Both the position numbers and the translations under genes were made by a program. A stretch of DNA of 23,217 bases from a virus: positions 1-23,217 of the IMG/VR virus record IMGVR_UViG_3300012920_000278; one strand, given 5' to 3'. The notes under the pieces are model-generated. The model ran no database searches, was not told the origin of the DNA, and saw only the letters and a program-made list of their open reading frames with translations. Below, piece after piece: positions 1 through 6,918 of this stretch (position 1 is the first letter of the stretch; each line of letters starts with the position of its first letter).

Positions 1-944
1 CGGTTACCGCCACCAGTAGCAATCGTTGCTCCTAAAAATTTTTCAGCATTGAAATCATCATGGCCTGTTGAGTAGTTAGATGCTGGGTTAATAAAAGCAG
101 AATTGGCTATGTAATTATAGTTTCCATTAACATCTCGCTTTGCCACGCCGAACATACCTCTGTCTGTTATGGCATTCGTAACATCCAATTGTTCTGGCTT
201 AGCTGCCACAAACACTCCATGTGTTCTATCTACAGCTGAATGCTGGCCACCAAGAAGACCGGTAGCTGTATTCGTACTACCGAATAATCCCATACTTGTT
301 GATTGAAAATTAAGGTACCCAGCTGCAGCCGTTGTAAAGGATAATGTAAATGTTGATTGTGTAGAGGATATGGCTTGACCATCGGTCACACTAAACGTAA
401 CGGTGCCTGAAGTAGTTGTTGCAGATGCCTGATTTTTAGGTGTGATTGTAAATACATTATTTGATTGTGATAAAGTTGCCAATCCGTCAAAGTTTGTGTC
501 TGCCGTAGCAGAAAAGGTAAGAGTAGAACCACTATCAGCATCAGTTGCAGTTAATGTAACTACCGTATTAGTACCGCTACGTGATAATTTGATTACACCT
601 TCCGGTGTAAGTGAAAGAGTAGGACTTGCATTGACTGTTGCAACTGGTGCCCAAGTTGTACCAATCGAAACGTACAGTTTATTATCCGAAGTAATGTAAC
701 CAAGATTACCTTCGTTATCAAGCGCAGATGATGGTAAATCACCGATGCTATCATAACTGGTAACACCTGCTCCTCCGCCTCCACCTCCAGCACGAGCTGA
801 AACATATGCTGAATCGATTAAAGCAAGCACTGCAGCAGAATCTGTGCCACCCAAAACTTCTATAGTAGAAGAATCATAAAAGTTAGGTTCAATTTTAAGG
901 CCAGCTGATCCTAACAAAGCTGCAATATTTCTATTCTTGCTCAT
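1..944 (-). CDS. Fibre/adhesin-like virion protein, 3' end cut by the left edge
   Basis: The frame opens at the ATG at 944 (MSKNRNIAALLGSAGLKIEP) and stays open for 314 codons to base 1, so the C-terminus is missing. Layout: N-terminus like that of the 706-residue protein, a DSAAVLALIDSAYVSARAG motif (35-53), a poly-Gly hinge, NEGNLGYITSDNKLYVSIGT (about 76-96), then a cadherin-like beta domain (about 105-207; VTLTATDADSGSTLTFSATA, then FSVTDGQAISS). After it comes a part containing LLGGQHSAVDRTHGVFVAAK with no clear FG-GAP unit yet. Its middle is closest to the 633-residue protein, including the Gly hinge. It is probably another surface adhesin, located where T4 carries gp24. Confidence 0.82.
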   Translation of the reverse strand, partial: MSKNRNIAALLGSAGLKIEPNFYDSSTIEVLGGTDSAAVLALIDSAYVSARAGGGGGGAGVTSYDSIGDLPSSALDNEGNLGYITSDNKLYVSIGTTWAPVATVNASPTLSLTPEGVIKLSRSGTNTVVTLTATDADSGSTLTFSATADTNFDGLATLSQSNNVFTITPKNQASATTTSGTVTFSVTDGQAISSTQSTFTLSFTTAAAGYLNFQSTSMGLFGSTNTATGLLGGQHSAVDRTHGVFVAAKPEQLDVTNAITDRGMFGVAKRDVNGNYNYIANSAFINPASNYSTGHDDFNAEKFLGATIATGGGN

Positions 945-972
945 ATAATTTTCCTTCAAAAATACTTTACAC

Positions 973-980
973 TATTTATA
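973..980 (-). promoter_or_regulatory. T4-type late promoter box for the left-edge fibre gene
   Basis: There is an exact minus-strand TATAAATA just after the gp23 terminator, 28 bases before the ATG at 944, with GAAGGAAA as ribosome binding site. The terminator-promoter pair separates this gene from the capsid run. Confidence 0.8.
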
Positions 981-993
981 CAAAATAGAAGTT

Positions 994-1020
994 AAAAAAA
1001 GAGGCAGCCGAAGCTGCCTC
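994..1020 (-). terminator. Rho-independent terminator after gp23 (UUCG loop)
   Basis: On the minus strand an 8-bp stem GAGGCAGC/GCTGCCTC (1020-1013 with 1008-1001) closes a TTCG loop and is followed by seven T (1000-994). The C(UUCG)G tetraloop is exceptionally stable. It closes the head gene run 24 bases after the gp23 stop. Confidence 0.94.
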
Positions 1021-1043
1021 TCATTTTATTAATGTTTCGTTTC

Positions 1044-2405
1044 TTATGCGCCGAGGATGTTATCCACGCGGAAGATACGATAGTACTGGTTTGCCTTTAC
1101 TGATGAAGACAAATCATCTTGTGGTGTGGCTGTCACGAATGGATTTGGTACCATACCGTAACGAGTCTTAAAGCCAATCTTTGGCTGGAAGGTGTCCTCA
1201 CCAACCGCACGAACCATCGTTAATGGTACGTATGGGCAATAGAAGAGACCAGCGTCGTATGGGTTTGTGCCCTTATAACCGACGTTGATGTAATCTGCTG
1301 TTGCATATGGGTCAATGTATACACGCATACGACCGTTTAGAGTACCTGCAAATGTATTGCCTGTATCGTCAACGTTCAGTGTTGTATTCATTGCTGGAGC
1401 GTAGTCCAACATACCTGAAGCTGCAAGAGCTGAAGCTACGTCAGAAGAACAAACCATGAAGTTACCTTTACCACGACGTGTTTCTTTAGCAATGACGTTT
1501 GACTCACGCTCGATCTGCAGAATCAGACCTTTGAACTTTTCAACTGACCAACGACCATCTGCATCTGTTTGCAGATCGAAGATACCGTTGATAGCTGTGT
1601 TTGTCTGAAGACAACCTGTCTTAGCTTGTGAGTTGATTGAACGCACAACCTCACGGTTGATTTCAGCCATGATTTCTGTTGACAGAATGTTAGCTAGCTC
1701 TGTCTCAGCATCCAGACCATGAATTGCTTTCAGGTCCTGTGCCAATTCCAAGCTATATTCTGCTTTCAGTGCACGTGACTTTGCAGTCACAGTAGCTTTA
1801 TCGATTGTAAAGCCCATTTCAGCGAACTGCTCTCCACCTGATACACCGAGTGCTTCAGCTTCTGCAGTTGTGTATGGATCGATATTTGCTGCAGGATCTG
1901 CACGATCGTTATCGATGCTTGAATCAGCAGCTGCGTCAGTGATACCGTCAAGACCTGAAGGTCCGCCAGCTGGGTGAGAAGCTGTTGATGAGTCACCTGA
2001 GAAGTTTGAGAGTGGCTCTTGGAATAGTGCTTCTGTACCTGCGCCGCCGTTATCATTGTTATTAGCGCCTGCTTTTGTTGTCTTATAACGTGACTTCATC
2101 GCGAAGATGAGGCCAGTTGGACCAGACATTGGCTGAACACCACAAATGTCGTATGCCATAAGATTTGGCATTGCACGACGTACAAGCGCGATCAGTACTG
2201 GGTTCCAGTTCTGTACGTTTGCAACATTGTTTGTTGGTGTTTCGTTAAGCATCTGACCTTCTTCGATCAGTGCTTGCTCTTGGTTTTCAAGAACAGCTGC
2301 AGTTACAGCTTTCTTGTGATGATCTTGAATGTTACCCGCTGACTCTGAGTTCAGAACCGGGGCCCATTTTTCAATCAGCTTATCGTAAGATACTACGTTT
2401 TGCAT
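1044..2405 (-). CDS. gp23: Major capsid protein gp23 precursor
   Basis: This is the 453-residue shell protein (521 in T4), with the HK97-type fold of the T4 family. Signatures: YDKLIEKWAPVLNSE (7-21), AVTAAVLENQEQALIEE (33-49), WNPVLIALVRRAMPNLMAYD with ICGVQPMSGPTGLIFAMKSR after it (67-106), LAQDLKAIHGLDAETELANI in the middle, and C-terminal YCPYVPLTMVRAV followed by FQPKIGFKTRYGMVPNPF. A possible gp21 cut site, matching the (I/L)-x-E rule, is IEE followed by Gly50. It starts at an ATG behind GGGAGTCC, the same ribosome binding site form as gp22. A strong terminator follows 24 bases after the stop. Confidence 0.96.
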   Translation of the reverse strand: MQNVVSYDKLIEKWAPVLNSESAGNIQDHHKKAVTAAVLENQEQALIEEGQMLNETPTNNVANVQNWNPVLIALVRRAMPNLMAYDICGVQPMSGPTGLIFAMKSRYKTTKAGANNNDNGGAGTEALFQEPLSNFSGDSSTASHPAGGPSGLDGITDAAADSSIDNDRADPAANIDPYTTAEAEALGVSGGEQFAEMGFTIDKATVTAKSRALKAEYSLELAQDLKAIHGLDAETELANILSTEIMAEINREVVRSINSQAKTGCLQTNTAINGIFDLQTDADGRWSVEKFKGLILQIERESNVIAKETRRGKGNFMVCSSDVASALAASGMLDYAPAMNTTLNVDDTGNTFAGTLNGRMRVYIDPYATADYINVGYKGTNPYDAGLFYCPYVPLTMVRAVGEDTFQPKIGFKTRYGMVPNPFVTATPQDDLSSSVKANQYYRIFRVDNILGA

Positions 2406-2419
2406 TTTGGACTCCCAAA

Positions 2420-3490
2420 TTATTTTGCTTGTGTTTTTTCGATTGCTGCAAGATACTGAGCCATAGATCCTGTGGACTCAACGACTGGTGTGTCGTCATT
2501 GTCTTCTTCAATATCAGCGGACTCAGATGCTTTTTTGGTAAAATATGATTCTTTTACAGTTTCAACTTTCTCTGCGAAAGTGTCTTCTGATTCAAAATCA
2601 ATGTCTGCTACCAAATTCTTAAGTTTTTCTACTTGCGTTTCAGCAAGACCAGTTGAATGCTCACGAATAATTGCATCGCGCTTATATGTCTCTAGCTCTT
2701 CAGCCATAGCCATTGATTTTGCGATTGCATCATTGTGTGCTGTTTCCAGCTCTTCAACTTCGGCAGCTAGCTCGTCAACTAGATCGACTTTAGACTCAGG
2801 CACTTCGATGTATGATTCTGTGAACAAATCTTTCAGAGAGTTCATAAACTTCTCTGCAATTTCTGTACGCAGACCAGCTTCGACAGCGACCTTGTTGTCT
2901 TCCATCCACTGCTCAACTACGTAGTTCAGGTAGTTGTCGACCTTTTCAACGAGATCTGACTTAGTAGATTCAATTTCTTCTGCCAGTTCTTCGTTGTATT
3001 TTGTTTCGAGACGATCAACCTCTTCCATCAGCTTTGATTTAATAGCTGCTTCAAAGATTGTTTCTGCTTTCTGCTTGAACTCTTCTGACAGAGTGGCTTC
3101 ATCATTGATCAGTGCATTCAGATCTTCTGAGAAGTCAGCCTGATAGTCTAGTTCAGGTGCTTCAGCTACAAAATCCCCTTCGAATGTATCTTCATCTGTG
3201 CTTTGCATCAGAGTTGTCAATACACCAGAAAGCTTTTCTTTAGGCATGCCTTGCATTGCGCCGACAGCTGCTGACATCATGCCAGCCTTTGTCTTAGGCA
3301 TTGGATCTTGTTTTGTATTGTCGCCTTTACGAGTAGGTGCCTTTTTAGTGGCTTCACCTGCTTTATCGGTAGCTGCGACAGACTGAGCTTCGGCATTTTT
3401 AGGATCATGAGTTCCTTCTTCCACGACTTCGTCCGTTACTTCGTCATGGAGTTCAACATCCTGATCTTCGATTTGATTTTCATCAGTCAT
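2420..3490 (-). CDS. gp22: Prohead scaffold protein gp22
   Basis: The ATG at 3490 (MTDENQIEDQDVELHD) is preferred, giving 356 residues. The frame is open up to 3622, but that part lies over gp21 and lacks a ribosome binding site, whereas 3490 has GGGAG six bases upstream. This is the main internal scaffold around which gp23 assembles, and it is degraded by gp21. The protein is very acidic and mostly helical. Residues about 1-60 look disordered, and there are long coiled segments (KLMEEVDRLETKYNEELAEE, VDELAAEVEELETAHNDAIA). The stretch YVVEQWMEDNKVAVEAGLRT and the terminal MAQYLAAIEKTQ are family-like. T4 gp22 is 269 residues, so this is longer. It ends 14 bases before gp23. Confidence 0.9.
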   Translation of the reverse strand: MTDENQIEDQDVELHDEVTDEVVEEGTHDPKNAEAQSVAATDKAGEATKKAPTRKGDNTKQDPMPKTKAGMMSAAVGAMQGMPKEKLSGVLTTLMQSTDEDTFEGDFVAEAPELDYQADFSEDLNALINDEATLSEEFKQKAETIFEAAIKSKLMEEVDRLETKYNEELAEEIESTKSDLVEKVDNYLNYVVEQWMEDNKVAVEAGLRTEIAEKFMNSLKDLFTESYIEVPESKVDLVDELAAEVEELETAHNDAIAKSMAMAEELETYKRDAIIREHSTGLAETQVEKLKNLVADIDFESEDTFAEKVETVKESYFTKKASESADIEEDNDDTPVVESTGSMAQYLAAIEKTQAK

Positions 3491-3500
3491 AATTGACTCC

Positions 3501-4160
3501 CTATATTTTAGTTTTGAGTAACGAGAGGAAATTCTTAAACTCACGAACCTGTGTCTCATAGAGGTCGGCACGTGGAGCTTTCTTAATTTCAGTCTCCATT
3601 TGTTCAATGTGTTTAGCTTCAATGATGCCGTTGTTCCATACCCACTCTACACCTTCCATAACCCCATTAACAAAAGCTGAGGGTGCAGATGGATCCTGTA
3701 CGATGTCAACTGCGTTCAGGAGAAAATCATCCTTCACGTACATCGCGTCACCACGTCTTTCTAAACTTCCCATACCACGAGTCGAGACGCCTAATCGAAC
3801 GCCGCCATCGAGAAGACCTTTTACAATCTGTCCCATCGGAGTTTCCAATATAGTCGCCTTACCCACAACATCGTTACCTTTAAAATCTAGGCGTTCGATC
3901 TTGTGAGAAACTTTGTCTAAATTAACAGTCGGTCCTTCAGGGTGATTTAGTTCACCAACAGCCCGTCCCCTTTTAACTTGCTCTGTATTGTATTTGTTCA
4001 GAGCACTTTCCATGACGGGTTTTGGATATATACGACCGTTACGATTCTTTGCTTCTGCTTGCATGAAGATACCTTCGATGGCATACTTCTTATTGCCCTT
4101 CTCATCAGCCTCTGTTAAGACTTCAAGATTATTTTCAGTATATTCTGCAATCAGTTTCAT
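3501..4160 (-). CDS. gp21: Prohead core protease gp21
   Basis: This 219-residue serine protease (T4 gp21 has 212 residues; peptidase family S77) matures the prohead by cutting gp22, gp23, gp67 and itself before packaging. Family signatures: IFMQAEAKNRNGRIYP (31-46), GELNHPEGPTVNLDKVSHKI (69-88) with probable catalytic His73, VRLGVSTRGMGSL (121-133) with probable catalytic Ser126, and DIVQDPSAPSAFVNG (152-166), which holds the candidate acidic residues. Key residues appear intact. The start overlaps the preceding 70-residue gene by 4 bases, and the stop is 10 bases before gp22. Confidence 0.94.
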   Translation of the reverse strand: MKLIAEYTENNLEVLTEADEKGNKKYAIEGIFMQAEAKNRNGRIYPKPVMESALNKYNTEQVKRGRAVGELNHPEGPTVNLDKVSHKIERLDFKGNDVVGKATILETPMGQIVKGLLDGGVRLGVSTRGMGSLERRGDAMYVKDDFLLNAVDIVQDPSAPSAFVNGVMEGVEWVWNNGIIEAKHIEQMETEIKKAPRADLYETQVREFKNFLSLLKTKI

Positions 4161-4369
4161 TTTTTTAGTACCTTCACGAATTCAGTAGCTGCTTTTTCTG
4201 CTTCTGCTTTCGATCTATATTTGTCTAGTCTATCGCCGTCAATATATGCAACGAATCCAGTTCGTTCTTTGTATATCATTATCTGGATTCTACCAAGTTT
4301 TTTATTGAGGACTAATTGTCCCTCTGGTTTTCTTCCAGTTAATTCGCGAATTTGACTAAATAGTTTCAT
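4157..4369 (-). CDS. Small basic protein in the gp68 position (70 aa)
   Basis: This is a 70-residue basic protein, MKLFSQIRELTGRKPEG at the N-terminus, then two predicted strands (RIQIMIYKE, GFVAYIDGDRL) and a terminal helix (SKAEAEKAATEFVKVLKK). In T4 the gene between gp67 and gp21 is gp68, a 141-residue prohead core protein. This one is half that size and I see no clear similarity, so it is either a reduced functional equivalent or an unrelated gene. It overlaps the gp21 start by 4 bases, which argues it is translated. No clear Shine-Dalgarno was found upstream. Confidence 0.65.
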   Translation of the reverse strand: MKLFSQIRELTGRKPEGQLVLNKKLGRIQIMIYKERTGFVAYIDGDRLDKYRSKAEAEKAATEFVKVLKK

Positions 4370-4376
4370 TTTACTT

Positions 4377-4384
4377 TATTTATA
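4377..4384 (-). promoter_or_regulatory. T4-type late promoter box before the gp68-position gene
   Basis: There is an exact minus-strand TATAAATA in the 38-base gap after gp67, only 7 bases before the ATG at 4369. Transcription from it would leave almost no leader for that gene, so it may mainly serve gp21, gp22 and gp23. Confidence 0.62.
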
Positions 4385-4407
4385 CTTTTTTAAATTTTTA
4401 ATTCGAA

Positions 4408-4770
4408 TCAAGATTCTTCAGAATCTTCATCTTCTTCATCATCGGTTTCCCATTCGAGTCCTTCATCATCGTCTTCACCATCTTCGTCGTCCATATCGAG
4501 TTCGTCATCAGGATCGGGCTCTTGTAAGTCCTCATCTTCCATTTCGACCTCTTCGACATCATCATCCTCCATTTCTAGAGCTTGATCGATCTCATCATCA
4601 GTGACATCATCATCTTCTACACCATTGTAAATATTATCTGCTAAACGGATTTGTTCTTGATCTAATAGATCGTTCATCTTAACAGTCATAATTTCGCCAA
4701 ACGTTTTATTCGCTTGATTATAATCTTGATCCAATGCTCTTTGGATCAGTTCTTTCGTCATTTCACTCAT
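4408..4770 (-). CDS. gp67: Prohead core protein gp67-like (acidic)
   Basis: The 120 residues are divided into an N-terminal helical part (LIQRALDQDYNQANKTFGEI, then MTVKMNDLLDQEQIRLADNI, residues about 8-48) and an extremely acidic tail of mostly Asp and Glu (51-120). T4 gp67 (80 residues) has the same design and the same place directly after gp20. There it is a minor prohead core component cut to small peptides by gp21. The start overlaps the gp20 stop by 4 bases. Identification rests on position, layout and resemblance of the helical part. The acidic tail alone would not identify it. Confidence 0.78.
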   Translation of the reverse strand: MSEMTKELIQRALDQDYNQANKTFGEIMTVKMNDLLDQEQIRLADNIYNGVEDDDVTDDEIDQALEMEDDDVEEVEMEDEDLQEPDPDDELDMDDEDGEDDDEGLEWETDDEEDEDSEES

Positions 4771-6320
4771 CTATTATCTCCTACTGGCTTGAGCTCAAAT
4801 TTTTGTGCAGGTGCTTCCTGCTCTGGTTCTTCATCTTCATTTTCAGCCTCTTCACCGCTGATCTCTTTATCAATGCTTGCTATATCCTCATCAGACAACC
4901 GCAAAACATTTTTTTGTACCCATTCTTTTGAGAAGTATTCACCTACATAGTTTTGTACTTGATCGAGAGTCTGTAATCTTTCACGTAACATTTCAGCGTC
5001 ACGTAATTCTGTAAAGTGGTTATCACGAACATAATCAATCGTGATATCGTTTTTCCATTCTTCCCAATCTTCTTCGGTAATAATACCTTTCATCACTAAC
5101 TGTGTTTTCAAAATACCGTAAAATAAGTGTGCAAATCTATTTCTTAAACGATCAATAAATTTCTGAAACTTTAATTCGTCACGATTTACTTCAGTCGAAC
5201 GACCTAAACTAAACTGTGCTTCTTGTTCTAAACGATTGATTGGCACGTTGAGTGCACGATATACTTTCTTTTGAAAATAAATGATGTCATCGATCTGACC
5301 TAAGTTCTCACCACCTGGCAATGTGCTGATCTCAGTACCTTTACCGCCCTCACGGCGTGGCAACCAAAAATCTTCGAGTAATGACTGATGCTTGCGATCA
5401 TCTCTGATCTCACCAGTTTTCGCATCGTATACAAGCTTATTACGATACTTTGTCATGATCGACTTTAGATATTCTTCTGACTTACCACGCGGCATGTTAC
5501 CAACGTCAATATAGAAGATACGTCTTTCAGGTGCACGAGCAAGACGATAGATAACTAATGAGTCTTCCATCATACGAAGCTGGTTAATTGGCTTCAAGCC
5601 TTTATGTAAATGAGATACAATCTTCTTACGATCTTCGCTTAACAAACCAGACGTAACGTATGATACAGAATCTACAGTCATCTTAATGCCTGAGTTTGAT
5701 TGACCAGGTTTTTCTTGGAATATAAAAAACTCTTCGGTCTTATCAACTAATTTAGCACCAGTTAGTTCGTCTTTCTTATATTTTATTTTCTTGACCTTGC
5801 GCATCTTAGCTGCATCAATTGGTCGAATCTCTTGTATACCCTCTTTTGGATTTTTTTCGTTTACAACAAGATGGTGATATAAACGGCCATCAACGTACCA
5901 ACGACGATAAATGTCGTAGCCTATTTCTTTGAAGTTCAACATGCCATATATGGTGTCGAATTCTTCTTTAATTACTTTTTTGATTCTATCGGGAGCTTTA
6001 ATATTATCAAGATTAATATCAATATTTTGTTCTAATTCAGATCCACTAATAGATTCGTTAACAATATCTTCGATAGCAGCATCAACTTCTGGATGCATAG
6101 CATTGCCACGATACTTCATAATTAACTGATAATTATCTTTTGAATCGTCGCCGTCTAAATTTAGATATTGTCCATAATGTGTACCAGAAGCAGTAGCATA
6201 ACTTCCACCTTCGTCGTCCCGTGGAGGAACGATAGATGGTAGCTTCTCATCTTCTTTCTTTTTAGCCTTCTTGATTTCAAAACCAAATAAGGTTAAAGCT
6301 TTATCTGATTGTTCTGCCAT
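4767..6320 (-). CDS. gp20: Portal protein gp20
   Basis: At 517 residues it is close to T4 gp20 (524). Twelve copies form the portal vertex, starting head assembly and serving as the dock for gp17 and the neck. Portal signatures: KYRGNAMHPEVDAAIEDIVN (69-88), GYDIYRRWYVDGRLYHHLVV (134-153), RAPERRIFYIDVGNMPRGK (262-280), and IDDIIYFQKKVYRALNVPIN with RLEQEAQFSLGRSTEVNRDE after it (343-382), then KFQKFIDRLRNRFAHLFYGI. The C-terminal 30 residues are acidic. It starts at an ATG behind a weak GAGTGAAAAT site, and its last bases overlap the gp67 start by 4 (ATGA). Confidence 0.95.
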   Translation of the reverse strand: MAEQSDKALTLFGFEIKKAKKKEDEKLPSIVPPRDDEGGSYATASGTHYGQYLNLDGDDSKDNYQLIMKYRGNAMHPEVDAAIEDIVNESISGSELEQNIDINLDNIKAPDRIKKVIKEEFDTIYGMLNFKEIGYDIYRRWYVDGRLYHHLVVNEKNPKEGIQEIRPIDAAKMRKVKKIKYKKDELTGAKLVDKTEEFFIFQEKPGQSNSGIKMTVDSVSYVTSGLLSEDRKKIVSHLHKGLKPINQLRMMEDSLVIYRLARAPERRIFYIDVGNMPRGKSEEYLKSIMTKYRNKLVYDAKTGEIRDDRKHQSLLEDFWLPRREGGKGTEISTLPGGENLGQIDDIIYFQKKVYRALNVPINRLEQEAQFSLGRSTEVNRDELKFQKFIDRLRNRFAHLFYGILKTQLVMKGIITEEDWEEWKNDITIDYVRDNHFTELRDAEMLRERLQTLDQVQNYVGEYFSKEWVQKNVLRLSDEDIASIDKEISGEEAENEDEEPEQEAPAQKFELKPVGDNR

Positions 6321-6340
6321 ATTTTCACTCAGTTAGGATG

Positions 6341-6366
6341 AGAGAGGCGCGAGATTGCGCCTCTCT
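6341..6366. other. Perfect inverted repeat between gp19 and gp20
   Basis: AGAGAGGCGC and its exact complement GCGCCTCTCT flank a 6-base loop (6351-6356), giving a 10-bp GC-rich stem on either strand. Neither flank has the T-run of a classical terminator. It lies 20 bases before the gp20 start, so candidates are a partial terminator lowering portal expression after the abundant sheath and tube, or an RNA processing or stability element for gp18-gp19 mRNA. Confidence 0.7.
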
Positions 6367-6373
6367 ATCTTTA

Positions 6374-6381
6374 TATTTATG
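6374..6381 (-). promoter_or_regulatory. Possible weak late promoter (CATAAATA) at gp19 end
   Basis: The minus strand has CATAAATA overlapping the gp19 stop, one base off the TATAAATA consensus, 53 bases before the gp20 ATG. With the hairpin just downstream, transcription could be reset here. Weak evidence. Confidence 0.3.
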
Positions 6382-6904
6382 TTGTTGTGTCAGTCTCAAA
6401 ATACTGATACGCGAACGTTACCTGGAATCTTTCGATCTCATCGTTTGACGCATATGCCAAATCGATTGGTGACATATCCTGTGGGAACGAACCTCTAAAT
6501 GTGTACGTCTTGAGGATATCACCTGAACGATCGAGTTGTTCGACTTTCAGGTCTGCTTCGTATGCAATTGGTGATGTCAAACCAGTATTTGCACTATGTG
6601 CATTCATACCGTTCATCCATCTTTCCATTGAGTTGCGAACTGCAAAATCAGTATCGTTGATGATTGTGACTGTCCACACATCAAACGTACGATCACCTGC
6701 AATCTTCAACTGACGTCCACGGAATGGGACAACAATTTGTCCGACAGTGGAGCCTGGAAGTTGAGCTGTCTCACACAAAAACGATGTAAGTTCAGCGTCT
6801 CCATTTGCATAACCAGGAAAGTTAATCGTTGCTTTAAAGAGGTTAGGGCGTGCGCCACCGCCTCTTAGCTTCGACTTGAAATCATCTACTCCTAAGATAG
6901 CCAT
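6377..6904 (-). CDS. gp19: Tail tube protein gp19
   Basis: This 175-residue protein is similar in size to T4 gp19 (163). Tube signatures: N-terminal DFKSKLRGGGARPNLFKATI, then FLCETAQLPGSTVGQIVVPF with RGRQLKIAGDRTFDVWTVTI following it (residues about 43-80), RNSMERWMNGMN, then GSFPQDMSPIDLAY and the final VTFAYQYFE. It polymerises as stacked hexamers inside the sheath and conducts DNA. Its perfect Shine-Dalgarno fits the need for many copies. A 10-bp hairpin lies between it and gp20. Confidence 0.95.
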   Translation of the reverse strand: MAILGVDDFKSKLRGGGARPNLFKATINFPGYANGDAELTSFLCETAQLPGSTVGQIVVPFRGRQLKIAGDRTFDVWTVTIINDTDFAVRNSMERWMNGMNAHSANTGLTSPIAYEADLKVEQLDRSGDILKTYTFRGSFPQDMSPIDLAYASNDEIERFQVTFAYQYFETDTTT

Positions 6905-6909
6905 TTTTT

Positions 6910-6918
6910 ACCTCCTTA
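6910..6918 (-). promoter_or_regulatory. Full-length Shine-Dalgarno of gp19 overlapping the gp18 stop
   Basis: The minus strand reads TAAGGAGGT followed by six bases and the gp19 ATG at 6904. It is complementary to the 16S rRNA 3' end over nine bases, the best such site noticed in the window. The first three bases are the gp18 stop codon, so termination and reinitiation are coupled. Confidence 0.85.

Noticed and set aside
2472-2924. 150-codon open frame on the plus strand, rich in Ser
   Set aside because: It is the reverse complement of the acidic, Glu/Asp-rich gp22 gene, where GAA/GAT-rich codons create long Ser/Phe frames. It has no family similarity or promoter.
4408-4617. Low-complexity GAT/GAA-rich stretch that could be a simple repeat
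   Set aside because: It is the coding sequence of the acidic tail of the gp67-like protein, as expected for this family, and not an independent repeat element.
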